Source: Priapulus caudatus
Lineage: Eukaryota > Priapulida > Priapulimorpha > Priapulimorphida > Priapulidae
Assembly (NCBI RefSeq): GCF_000485595.1
Contig: NW_014577984.1
Span: 97,986 to 125,090 of the forward strand
Reading direction: 5' to 3'
DNA: 27,105 nucleotides
In this document: piece after piece, positions 10,211 to 19,227 of the stretch
Layout: every line of letters starts with the position of its first letter
Numbering within the stretch: the stretch's first letter is position 1
Notes under the pieces: generated by a model
The model's database searches: none
Seen by the model: the letters and a program-made list of their open reading frames with translations, nothing else
What the model was told of the DNA's origin: nothing
Program-made: the position numbers and the translations under genes

Positions 10211-10546
10211 GTGCGTTGCATTATAACGCTCATGACGTCTAATCGTTCTCTACTCTTCCACCAAGTCCTTACCACAGCAACAACTATGGAAAAGAATCTC
10301 GTCATGTCACCTGCTGAGATGGCCATAATCTCCACCGCCCTTGAGGCAGCCGACGCAGCAGCAACTCTTGCGTGGAGCGGCACCCGAGAAGGGGAGGAGC
10401 CATCCCAAGAGGCAGTGACACCACCCTCCTCCTTCAGCTTTTCCGGTTGTCGGGACCCGTCCTACACCTGGGACGATTACTACAGGGACATTAAACATTG
10501 GCATCGCACAATACCGGATACCTTGATCTTCTGGAGTGAGGACTAG
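10211..10546 (+). CDS. Unidentified 111-residue open frame near the element's 3' end
   Basis: This frame lies between the integrase relic and the 3' LTR remnant. It opens with a short hydrophilic stretch, then an alanine-rich predicted helix (MAIISTALEAADAAATLAW), and ends Trp/Asp-rich (TWDDYYRDIKHWH). There is no signal peptide, membrane span or recognised retroviral-type domain. It remains open while the neighbouring pol is badly broken, but 111 codons in a GC-richer patch can be open by chance. It could be a fragment of an extra 3' gene of the element. Coding status is uncertain. Confidence 0.3.
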   Translation: MRCIITLMTSNRSLLFHQVLTTATTMEKNLVMSPAEMAIISTALEAADAAATLAWSGTREGEEPSQEAVTPPSSFSFSGCRDPSYTWDDYYRDIKHWHRTIPDTLIFWSED

Positions 10547-10669
10547 GACCAATACATATCCCGGCCACGTCCCTCGGAACATCAACGGCGACGACGACGA
10601 CTATAGCACGCCAGCGCAACAACACTGAGCGACGGAGATGCACAAGAGTACAGCAACTCCGACAGACAG

Positions 10670-10825
10670 AGACGCCCACGGAGCCTACCACGGAGACGCC
10701 CACGGAGACACCCAGAGCCAACCACGGAAACGCCCACGGAGCCTACCACAGAGACGCCCACGGAGCCTACCACAGAGACGCCCACGGAGCCTACCACGGA
10801 GACACCCACAAATCCAGCCACGGAG
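10670..10825 (+). repeat. 24-bp minisatellite
   Basis: Units of the form GAGACGCCCACGGAGCCTAC plus CACA or CACG repeat about five times with small changes. One frame would read as Thr-Glu-Pro repeats and another as Arg-Pro-Ser repeats. Because every frame is open this way, no protein is inferred. Confidence 0.85.
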
Positions 10826-11142
10826 ATGTACCTGCGGACAACTGAGGACAGCGGTCGTCGAACGACGCATTAATTAAGGATTAGTTAAGCTTAGTTAAGT
10901 TTTTTTTTGTAACTCTAGTTTTCATTAACATTTTTAGCAAGGGTCAGCACACACTATTTACTCAACAAAAATTCTCAAAAAACAAAACCAAATATAAAAT
11001 ATGAAATTATAAAAAACATTAATATAAGAAAAATATACAACGTAGAATTGAGCAACTTTTTTAATGATATATATAGATAAACGTACAAATAATACTAACC
11101 TTCAAGTTGTTCGCCGTAAGATAACAGCTCACAACTTTTCAT

Positions 11143-11155
11143 AGGTAGGGGGTAA
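11143..11155 (+). other. Polypurine tract before the 3' LTR remnant
   Basis: AGGTAGGGGG followed by TAA sits immediately upstream of the second copy of the LTR start at 11156. That is the expected place for the plus-strand primer tract of an LTR retrotransposon. Confidence 0.6.
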
Positions 11156-11236
11156 TGTAATGAAGCAAATTCAGTCATACTTATTAGAATTTACACCGGC
11201 AGATTCGGTGACAGGGACTGGCCTCGGGCGACTATT
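11156..11236 (+). repeat. Truncated 3' LTR (81 bp)
   Basis: It repeats the first 81 bases of 5941-6505, from TGTAATGAAGC to GGGCGACTA, with very few differences (for instance one extra G near 11188). The match stops abruptly where a CA-rich microsatellite begins, so about 480 bp of the LTR and the downstream target-site duplication are lost. Confidence 0.85.
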
Positions 11237-11412
11237 CACACACGCACGCATGCATACGCACATGCACACGCACGCACACATGCACATGCATGCACACACT
11301 TGCATGCACACACATGCGCACGCACGAATGCACGCACGCACGTGCTGCATTATGTGCACGATAATGTCACTGCTACGGTTCGGTTACGTGTATCAACACA
11401 CACACACACACA
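11237..11412. repeat. Impure (CACACG/CATGCA)n microsatellite and (CA)n
   Basis: Alternating purine-pyrimidine sequence fills 11237-11345 and a pure CA run lies at 11396-11411. It replaces the rest of the 3' LTR and stops 14 bases before the donor end of the Walker A exon. Long alternating tracts of this type can adopt Z-form DNA and are unstable. Confidence 0.9.
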
Positions 11413-11425
11413 CGAGACGACTTAC

Positions 11426-11575
11426 GTTCTTGAAGATGTTATCGATGAGATGCTGTATGGTGAGGCTCTTGCCCGTGCCCGGCGGCCCTTGAATGAGGCA
11501 GATCTTCGGCGCGTGCGAGCGGACAGCTGTTGTCACGCCGACAACGATGGCCTGCTGTGATTCGTTCAAAATCGT
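11426..11575 (-). CDS. SETX: SETX exon 8 of the model: Q motif and Walker A
   Basis: The exon is 50 codons long, phase 0 at both ends, with acceptor TTATTTCGGCAG and a consensus donor GTAAGT. Residues 3-8 read LNESQQ, the Q motif that contacts the adenine. KICLIQGPPGTGKS at residues 24-37 is the P-loop that binds ATP and magnesium (nucleotides 11465-11488). This wording is typical of SETX/Sen1 within the Upf1-like group. The lysine and serine of GKS are intact, so ATP binding should be preserved. Confidence 0.95.
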
Positions 11576-11642
11576 CTGCCGAAATAAAAGCAAAACTTAC
11601 AAAGGCCATCGTGCCAGAAGACTAGACAACTGACAACACACA

Positions 11643-11885
11643 GGACGAGTACAAGCGTGGGCAGTAAAGCTGGCGAGATCGTAGTTGGTATCGTGTATTG
11701 AAATCCGATCGAACAACAGTACACTGGGCGAGTGCAAGTGTGGGCAGCAGAGATGGCAAGATTGTAGTTAGCATTGTGAATTGACATCTGACCGCGCCAC
11801 ATCAGAATGGACAATTACAAGCGTGGGCAGCAAAGCTGACGCGATTGTAGTTGGTAGCGTGTGTTAAAGTCCAATGACGCCGCAC
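11643..11885. repeat. Three tandem copies of an 83-bp unit
   Basis: Copies start near 11643, 11726 and 11809. Each holds CAAG.GTGGGCAG, then GAT.GTAGTT, then a TTGA or TTAA stretch. They lie in the intron before the Walker A exon and have no conserved open frame. Confidence 0.85.
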
Positions 11886-11889
11886 CTCC

Positions 11890-13105
11890 TGCTGTGATAC
11901 CACGCAAACTGACTCACCCCTCTGTCAGTGCAAGATAACCACACCCCCTTATATATTGTTGCTCAGTTGGTCAAACCAAACGCCTGTCACAGTCCTTGTG
12001 TTTTGGAAAAGGCAGGCGAGTGAAAAATCACACACTTTGGCTCGCCGATTTGCATCCGAGTGCGCGTAGGACACGAGGCAAACTAGGTGGGGTTCGGGGG
12101 CATGCCCCCCCTCGGAAAAAAATTTGAAATCTATACTTCATGAAATGCCATTTCCAGCATTTTGGGATAAAAATTAGCTCTGCATTTGTACTCTTAATTT
12201 TGACATTTTTTATGTGATTTTTTTTCATCTAACAAAATATTAGTTCTTGAACATGTGGATAACTTGAATCACACATTTAGCATGTTTAGTCAAAAAGGAA
12301 CAACACTCAATTTTTCAAAGCAGACTATTAAAACTTTATCTAAAAATACAACCAATCACATTCGTCGTTCTAGCGCGCTTTGCAACTGTCGTTATAAACA
12401 TGTGAATCGACTTCCGGCAATGCTCGTTATGTTTACAACCGTTTGCGTTTATCTTCGAGTTTATAAGTTGAATTAATGAAAAATAAAACACAAAAAATAA
12501 AACACAAAAAAAAGAAGAAAAAGGTGTGCGTTTTGATAATGCTTAGATGCGCATTTTTTCGCACTTCTCCTGATCAATCGAGGCGCGCCATCGCGCGCGC
12601 GCGATCGCGCACCTTAAAACACAAGGGCTGCTGTCAGTGCATGTTTTAAATGCGTCAACATGCCGAACTGTTGACCTTGCGGCGTAAAGTTTTAAGAGCC
12701 CCCCCCATCACAGCACCAACTGACCAGAGCCATCCGGCAAGCGCATCGGGTGGATAGCTTAATTCCACACGTGGTAATTCAGATATTGAGTAAACTCTTG
12801 TGCGATGTGATCCGATTCATCGCGCTTCTTACCCGGTATTGGTGTGGCGGCACATTTACAGGCAATCTAATTCTGAACGACTGCTGGCGTGGTTGGAGCA
12901 CGTCACGTGCCAGCGCACTGTGAGGCAGATAAAGCAGCGCTTCGAACTGTCGTACAAAAGTCACGAGTGTTGTGCACTTCTGCAAGGGGAAAAATCCATT
13001 ATAAAAAAATCTACATAAACTAAATTACTATAAAATATATGATTGTGAAATCATTATTAATAAAGAAATAGAAATTGAAGCGAATTATTGCAAATAGTGC
13101 TGCTG
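11890..13105 (-). other. Intron between SETX model exons 7 and 8, non-repeat part
   Basis: No exon-like segment was seen. It contains a GGGGGCATGCCCCCC-type element near 12090 that resembles 15725-15770, a C run near 12700, and a CGCGCG-rich stretch near 12590-12612. Confidence 0.5.
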
Positions 13106-13109
13106 CTGC

Positions 13110-13111
13110 TA

Positions 13112-13164
<53 letters not shown>

Positions 13165-13171
13165 AATGATA

Positions 13172-13206
<35 letters not shown>

Positions 13207-13226
13207 GATGATGATGATGATGATAC
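13110..13226. repeat. (GAT)n microsatellite
   Basis: About 38 near-perfect GAT/ATG triplets with a few interruptions (AAT, GAAGAT), preceded by a short TGC run. It lies in the intron before the Walker A exon. Confidence 0.97.
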
Positions 13227-13430
13227 TGTTTACACTACTGTTATTACCACGACTATAATGTTGCTAATGCTGCTGCTGCAGCCGATTATGCTGTTCCTGC
13301 AGAAGCTGCTGCTGTTGCTGTGGCTGCTCTAACATCTCACAGGTTACGACATGGTGACAATATGTTGCATCAGAATAGCTGAGCAATAAAGAGGTTGAAA
13401 ACTAACCATGTGGAATTTTCTGTGGCTTAC

Positions 13431-13540
13431 CTTAATGTAGAACGGTTTGGTGTCTATAAGAATACCAGGGTTGAACTCTTTTAGCTTCATGCACACCTGC
13501 ATGTGATGGGTATAGTGAATTCCATTTATTCTCCTGCTAC
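13431..13540 (-). CDS. SETX: SETX exon 7 of the model: pre-helicase 1B barrel
   Basis: The acceptor GAATGACAG brings the exon in at phase 1, completing a Gly codon, and the donor AAG/GTAAGC leaves at phase 0, directly before the Walker A exon. The 36 residues include HYTHHMQVCMKLKEF and KPFYIK. In Upf1-like helicases the region just upstream of the Q motif folds into the 1B beta-barrel, and the alternating hydrophobic pattern here fits that. The function is inferred from position rather than from a distinctive motif. Confidence 0.85.
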
Positions 13541-13999
13541 CTGTCATTCAGCCAAAATATATATTGTCAATAATAATATATACATTTTACAGTATTGCAA
13601 TTATAATGATTATTTTAATTATTAAATATAGAATATATATTATTAATTATATATGAGAAAAAGACAAATTTTAGAATAGTGATTCCAGACCAACCTAGCT
13701 CTTGCTCCCTTCTTCCCTATTACGCAGCTAAAAATGTGAAATACCACGGCAACACTAAAGGGAAGTCGTCATGAGCTATACTGGGAACACATAGTTACTC
13801 GGATATATATATTAGATAAGGATCTTATTATGAACAGTGACAGTAAACACATGGTTACTCAAGTGAACTAATCACAAACTGTGCACTGAATTAAAGTCTT
13901 TTAGGCAAATTTATGTTGAACGTCGTAGGATATTTGATCCATGAACAATAACTCATTGTGGACCATCCTAGGAAGACATTAATTACTTGGCAAACTTAC

Positions 14000-14170
14000 C
14001 AGGGAGTGCCACCGGTGGTACCTTTGACCGAACCACATAGGCAAAGACCAGCCGATAGCAAGTGGCAATGCTTTCTGCCTTGTCAAGCATTTTACATGGC
14101 ACTTCAGCAATCAGCAAATCGTATTCTCGTGGGTACTGCCACTTTAGAAAATCCTCTTTGGTAATTAGCA
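14000..14170 (-). CDS. SETX: SETX exon 6 of the model: pre-helicase region
   Basis: The acceptor TTTTACTATTGCAG and the donor CCTG/GTAAGT define 171 bases, phase 1 in and phase 1 out. The protein begins VLITKEDFLKW and continues with LLIAEVPCKMLDKAES and LVFAYVVRS, a beta-rich pattern consistent with the helicase 1B domain. It joins the next exon through a split Gly codon (G|GT). Confidence 0.86.
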
Positions 14171-14456
14171 CTGCAATAGTAAAACAACAATCTTTACTGT
14201 ATAAAATCTCGACATAGTTAACATGAATTACATCGCAGTGCTCTCCTTTCCTTTTCTTTTTTGTGTTGCTTTCAGGTATAAGCGACATATGGTATCAGTC
14301 AAACCTGCTTTAGCTGTTACTTCTATAGAATAAATGACCACCTGTCTAAAAAGAGCAATTTTGGCATTTGACTTGAGTGGTGTTCATACATAGGTTTGCC
14401 TGCATACTGAAATTTGAGATTATCAAACTGCTATTTGTATAGCATGTTATCTGTAC

Positions 14457-14574
14457 CTTCACAATTCCAGACTGTTAGTCGAGATTTCGGCTCTTGACCG
14501 TGGCTTAAAACCTTCCATACATATGATTTGTTCTTGTAGTTACTTTTCTGAGCCTCTTTCCAGTCACGATAGAT
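14457..14574 (-). CDS. SETX: SETX exon 5 of the model
   Basis: The acceptor TAATTTCTTTCAG and the donor GAAG/GTACAG give 39 codons plus one base. The peptide begins IYRDWKEAQKSNYKNKSY and ends RLTVWNCE. A Trp-containing helix following the ETWEA of the preceding exon is typical of the SETX segment just before the helicase core. The phase, 0 in and 1 out, matches both neighbours. Confidence 0.85.
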
Positions 14575-15135
14575 CTGAAAGAAATTACAACTCAGAGTGA
14601 GTATAACTCATCATGTGAATGGATACACAGAGCACCACAGTTGTATTCACAATGTGACGTGACACATCCGGCAGTCAAATTACATTTTTTAGACCAAGTC
14701 AAGTGTAGCCTCCCGTTCCATTGGAAACTTTAGCATGTATACCACTGCAAGTTGGGAGATCACAAGACAAATATTTTATCCACAGTACGGTTATCAAGGG
14801 TACATACATTGAACAACACTTAGGGATTGAATGCCGGACAAAAGGGTATTCGTACACAACACTGAATTTATAGGATGCCCACAGAGGCTAGCCCCTTGGA
14901 CAGGCATGGTGGTTTTTGCCATTAGATATCATCTAATTTTAGAGGCACCAGGGGTGGATAAAAGGGTAACCAGGTCACTTGCCTTCAGTGCCGTGATGAA
15001 ATTTCACGGAATCACAAATCGCGATCAGTGGCGACTCTGCAATACCTTGCACGTTTCACATTATTGCCGGCAAACGGGAAAAAGTTACCAATCACTGTGA
15101 CGAAAAGCATTTAGTGTGTCGAAGGCATTACTCAC

Positions 15136-15272
15136 TGCTTCCCACGTTTCGCACAGCATACAGGGCAGCAAGCTGTACACGTAGTCGTCATAGCTGATGT
15201 AAGATTCCAGCACGCCGAACACCATGTCAAAACGCGAGAGCAATGGCGGCAGTTTGTTACTGGATGACTTGG
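15136..15272 (-). CDS. SETX: SETX exon 4 of the model
   Basis: The acceptor GATTTTAG and the donor GCA/GTGAGT bound 137 bases. The peptide has RFDMVFGVLESYISYDDY and LLPCMLCETWEA. The pattern Y..Y....P..L.ETWE matches the conserved SETX/Sen1 segment N-terminal to the helicase. The first codon is completed by one base from exon 3 (A+CC, Thr). Confidence 0.86.
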
Positions 15273-15344
15273 CTAAAATCAAACCGAGTAAATCTCATTA
15301 GATGGTTGTAATAACATTTATAACAAGAGCAATCGGAGATAGCA

Positions 15345-15668
15345 AACCTCCGCCACAGCGTAACAGTCCTCCGATCTTGCTGGTACACCCATTATAGTTT
15401 GATAAAATTTTCAGAAATTTGGAGGAAATTTTAATGAATTTTGAATGCGTTCGAAGTTTTCCCAACAAATAGGGGGGGGGGAATCCTGGATCCAGATCTG
15501 GATCCGGATCACCACCAAAATCTAATCTATTGGTTCTTGGCCCAAGACCAACCTGTCAAAATTTCATCAAAATCCGTCAGTAACTTTTTGAGATATCCTG
15601 TTGACAGACAAACAAACAACCCAACAAACAAACTAACAGGGACAAAAACATAACCTCCTTGGTTGAAA
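15345..15668. repeat. MITE-like repeat with degraded CCTCCG ends
   Basis: It begins AACCTCCGCCA and ends ACCTCCTTGGTTG. It contains the runs CAAAATTTCATCAAAATCCG and TTGACAGACAAACAAACAA. The end wording matches the terminal repeat of the cleaner MITE at 24180-24371. A perfect 18-base palindrome GGATCCAGATCTGGATCC lies inside at 15488-15505. The right end has diverged. Confidence 0.6.
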
Positions 15669-15724
15669 AATGAAAGATGATTACAGGGTTCTCCAAGCTT
15701 TTTCATTATAGCATGGGGGTGCTG

Positions 15725-16678
15725 CTCAGTGCTAGAGGGGTCTGGGTATGCCCCCCCCCAAATTTTTTCAATTGTAGAAGCTCTGAGATGCAATCTGGGA
15801 CACTCTGTGTGTAAATTTGAAGCACTGCATGTGGGGTGAAAATGTTTGTTTTGCATGGGCAAATTCAAAATAATAATGGAATAAAAATACCAAAATGTAG
15901 GGGTGAACTTGCTGGTTTGCTAGTTCCAAATCGAGTTCACCTCTTATAAATCAGAAAACCTGACATATACCAGTGTTGGAAATAGCAGCTGGTCCCATAG
16001 TCCCTGACTGGTAACTTGTCAGCAGGGCTGGCTACTTTTGGAGGACTGGCTAATTTTCAAGAAAATTACTGTAGCTTAAATTGCAGATTTAGAAATTTTT
16101 GGTAAGTGTACCAGTCTACTCTACCTCGTGTTAGACTGGGTTACCTGCCCCGTAACAATGCCGTTGGAAATTAATTCACGATTTAATTCACGATTAAGAT
16201 TTCTTGATGAGCTAGAAAACACTCGGATTTGAAGTATGAAAATGAACATTATTGTGCCAGCTAGCCTACACCAGTTGGTTGGGATTGATTGTCAGTTCAG
16301 ATGCAAAATATTGAAAGCAAAAGATTATACACCATAGATTAATTGGGTACTATAACACGCGTATATATATAAGATAGCCGAGTCGGTTTAGAGTTAGTGT
16401 TAGGTTTGGGTTAGGGTTAGGGGTAGGGTGACTGTTTGTACTTGTGTGTGGGACTGCCGTACGCGTAGCCTCGAGACATGAAGAGCCTCTGCATATAAAC
16501 AACGTGTATTAATTGTTTGAACTTCTTGTGTATACACCAGCATGGCGGCTATGATATTTAGAGTGGCGAGTGCATTTTAGGATGGCGGGGCTCGACGATA
16601 GCCTGGCGGGCCGCCAGGCTATAAGTGCTCTTGGAGAACCCTGGATTAGAAAAAGCGAAGTATAATACTGCATGTATG
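15725..16678. other. Intron interior between SETX model exons 3 and 4
   Basis: No exon is supported. A single CAGTGTTGGAAATA sequence at about 15971 looks like one end of an hAT element, but no partner end was found. A telomere-like tract lies at 16395-16430 and a palindrome TAGCCTGGCGG-g-CCGCCAGGCTA at 16599-16621. Confidence 0.5.
16395..16430 (+). repeat. Short interstitial TTAGGG-like tract
   Basis: Imperfect TTAGGG and TTTGGG units run for about 35 bases (for example TTGGGTTAGGGTTAGGGG). The vertebrate-type telomere repeat is also the metazoan ancestral one, so short internal copies are common. Confidence 0.7.
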
Positions 16679-16982
16679 CAGTGTTTTCCCTGCATTGACA
16701 CGAGCGAGGCGAGCCGCCTCGCTCAAATTCTCAGCCACCACACAGAAATTCGTCAAAAACAATCAAAACAATCAAAACAAGAGTCTCATACAATGTGTAT
16801 AGAATAGCTTAGAATGCACCAAATTGCACCATTTTTCAAAAATTCACCGGAGAAGCATGCCCACTGACCCCCTAGCTTGGCCAGCACCTGCGCTGCTCGC
16901 TTTACTAGGACCTCGAAACGCACAAACACATCACAAAAAACATTTACCACCTCACAGGCCTCTTTGGCCAGGGGAAACACTG
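16679..16982. mobile_element. Short hAT-type MITE
   Basis: The ends are CAGTGTTTTCCCTG on the left and CAGGGGAAACACTG on the right, a 14-base inverted repeat with one mismatch, in the CAG...CTG form usual for hAT elements. A second stem GAGCGAGGCG/CGCCTCGCTC sits just inside the left end (16702-16724). The 8 bases outside each end match only partly, so the target-site duplication has decayed or the call is off by a few bases. It encodes nothing convincing. Confidence 0.7.
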
Positions 16983-17174
16983 TGTAGGCCTATGTTATGA
17001 GAAAATTTCGAATTCTGAGACGTCTTCGGCAAGTAGAGAATGGTGGGAAAAAGGCTGGCAACCTTTGATCTAGAATGGCTGTATGGCTAGTGAATAAAAC
17101 CTGTCAATTAATACTATAAATGCACTACATTTAACTAAGTATCATCGATCTACTGGCAATATCAATAAACATAC

Positions 17175-18380
17175 TAGCTTCCTCCTGCTCCTTCAGCCAA
17201 GCCGAATTCCATGTGAGCACATTCTTCAGGTAATAATCAATGTTCATTTCCTCCTTAGGCATAACAGCAACCTCGACCTGGTGCTGCAGCGCGCGTTGCT
17301 CGATGGAAATTTTCTGGCGACCAGCGACATCTGCAGCACGGGCGCCACCAGGTGGCAGGTCATTCCTGCTGACGGGCAGGATCGTTCCGTGTGGCTGAAT
17401 GACGATTGTCGGTTTCGGATTTTTGGTGGCAGCTTGTGGCAAGACATGACGACCAGGGTGTTTCTCTGGCAAGATAACCCTTCCTGGCAGTCGGGGATCT
17501 TTGGTAGCGCACGCTGGAAGAACAACACGACCCGTGTCGCTGCCGGGCACACTGACCCTTCGCGCGAGTCTCGGATCTCTGGGGCGAGCCAGCGACGAAA
17601 TGCCGCGATTGTCTGCTGGGCCACCAGTGGGCGCTTGCCAATCTCTAGCCACACCTGCGACATAGGCGCGGAGAATGGTGGCAGCACCGGTGGCAGCGAC
17701 GGACAAGTCACTGGCGGAGGGTGCAGTTGCCGGGTCGTTCGTCCGCCGCGACAACTTCTCTCGGCCAATCACGGTTGTCGCCATGCGATCCGCACTTCCC
17801 AAGCCCTGCGGCAGAGTGCGGGTGTGTTCTGTGTAGAATCCTAGCGGCTGTGCCACTACTGGCTCATTCTGTTCCACTACTGGATCTTGTTGTTCTAATT
17901 GTTTCACTGTTTGTTCCACTACTGCCTCTAGTTGTACCTCTACTGGTTCAGGATATTCAACTACTGCCTCTGGTTGTTCCATCACTCGATCTAGCTGTTC
18001 AACAACTGCCCCTGGTTGTTTAACTACTGCCTCTAGTTGTACTTCTACTGGTTCAGGAGGTTCAACAACTGCCTCTGGTTGTTCCACCACTCGATCTAGC
18101 TGTTCAACAACTGCACCTGATTGTTCAACTACTGACTTTAGTTGTGTCTCTACTGGTTTAGGATGTTGCACTACTGGCTGCAGCCATTCAGCAGCTGCCA
18201 CACGCTGTTGCTCATTGCAACTGCTAGTGACTGCCTCAGCTACTTTGGCAACCGGACCTCTAACATGCGCACCGTCCGCTGGGAAATCAGTAGCAAGTGT
18301 GTCAGCTTGCAAGCTCTGCAGAAAGTCATCGTTCCTGGACTTGAAGCGCTGCTTTGCCTTGCTGGGTAGGGGTCGGTGGC
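17175..18380 (-). CDS. SETX: SETX exon 3 of the model: repeat-rich linker
   Basis: The acceptor TTTCTGTTTAG opens the exon in phase 1 and the donor GCTA/GTATGT closes it in phase 1. About 402 residues are mostly low complexity. A Val/Glu/Gln/Pro array occupies the first part with a 35-residue period. A second, looser repeat of DPRL..RV..P...GR.VLP..ATK.P follows. The last 35 residues (EEMNIDYYLKNVLTWN, AWLKEQEEA) become ordered and match the start of the conserved SETX pre-helicase region. The frame is open upstream of 18312 through to the acceptor, starting HRPLPSKAKQRFK. The linker is probably disordered, and its partners are unknown. Confidence 0.85.
17850..18170 (-). repeat. 105-bp coding minisatellite in SETX exon 3
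   Basis: On the plus strand TCAGGA occurs in equivalent context at 17948 and 18053, exactly 105 bases apart. The unit codes 35 residues (QLEAVV.QPGAVVEQLDRV, then EQPEAVVE.PEPVEV) and is present about 2.2 times, with degenerate flanking pieces. Inside each unit a 7-residue theme of the type VVEQPEA recurs, so the array likely grew from a smaller unit without breaking frame. Confidence 0.92.
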
Positions 18381-18699
18381 CTAAACAGAAATATACACAT
18401 TACTATGAAGTCTGCGTCATTAGAAAGCAGTGTGACTCATCAGTTACCACTGTAAGGTTTCGAGATTTTCATCTCAAACTCGAGTATTTCTTTAGAGACA
18501 GTTGTATAGTTCATGTCCTTGACTAAAGAACAATAAGACTGTTTATCTGAGTTTTGCTTGGGAAGTTATCAGTATCACGCAAATAACCAGAGTACCAGCA
18601 TCTTATTCCACGAATCCTGTACGGTACCGCCGCATTACCGCGGTACAAACATGATAATCGTTAACTATTCACCACTACTTTGCAGGATTCACTACTTAC

Positions 18700-18835
18700 C
18701 TGTCGAAAACCTCAATCGATTTCGCATCAGGTCTTCCCGTCCGCTGCACGTTGCTCGGACGTGAGAGGGAAGACTGACCTCATTGTGACCGGCACCGCGT
18801 TCTTGCTGCTGGCAAAGCGCTGCAGTCGGATTCAC
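18700..18835 (-). CDS. SETX: SETX exon 2 of the model (predicted)
   Basis: This exon is inferred, because exon 1 ends in phase 0 while exon 3 needs one incoming base. A segment with a consensus donor (GACAG/GTAAGT) and an acceptor ending GCGGCTAG is open for 45 codons plus one base, which repairs the phase exactly. The peptide contains CQQQERGAGHNEV and REDLMRNRLRFST, and flows into GHRPLPSKAK. It has no recognisable domain. Other acceptors in the same intron either leave the wrong phase or hit stops. Transcript evidence is lacking, so it could be replaced by a different small exon. Confidence 0.55.
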
Positions 18836-19227
18836 CTAGCCGCAGAAGATACGTTCTTGTGATAACTGACAGGGAGACTCGGTGATCATCGTCACCTACC
18901 GAAGCTCTCCCTCGCGTATCTTAGCTAGCTAGCATTGCATGAAATCATCACTATGGGCTAGAATATAGATGGCAGTCTACGAGGTACCAAAGGTGAGAAG
19001 TGTAGTATTGTACCTTGAAGACGAGTGATGCAACATTCAATATTGAAATAATGAAATAATGAACAATATAGGATAAAGATATCCAGGCAACTTTAGAAGT
19101 AGAACTAACAACAGGAATAAAATACCCGTGACACAATGCTAACTAACCCTATCTCTATATCCACGAGAAAAAAAAATTAGGAGAAGGTTGCTTTGACAGG
19201 AATAAAATATGTTAATGTAACACTTAC

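Noticed and set aside
10491-10877. Arg/Gly/Val-rich and Pro/Arg-rich frames on both strands
   Set aside because: All are frames of the 24-bp minisatellite. Several frames and both strands are open at once, which indicates composition rather than coding.
13075-13332. Open frame with a long poly-Asp run
   Set aside because: It is a translation of the (GAT)n microsatellite inside a SETX intron. No flanking domain and no splice context support a protein.
14831-15100. 89-codon plus-strand frame
   Set aside because: It lies in the intron between SETX model exons 4 and 5, has no domain, and contains no splice or promoter context.
15971-16080. Third hAT element starting CAGTGTTGGAAATA
   Set aside because: Only one end is visible. 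No matching inverted end or 8-bp duplication was found in the window.
17281-18023. Plus-strand frames of 100-187 codons
   Set aside because: They are antisense to the repeat-rich SETX exon and explained by its composition.
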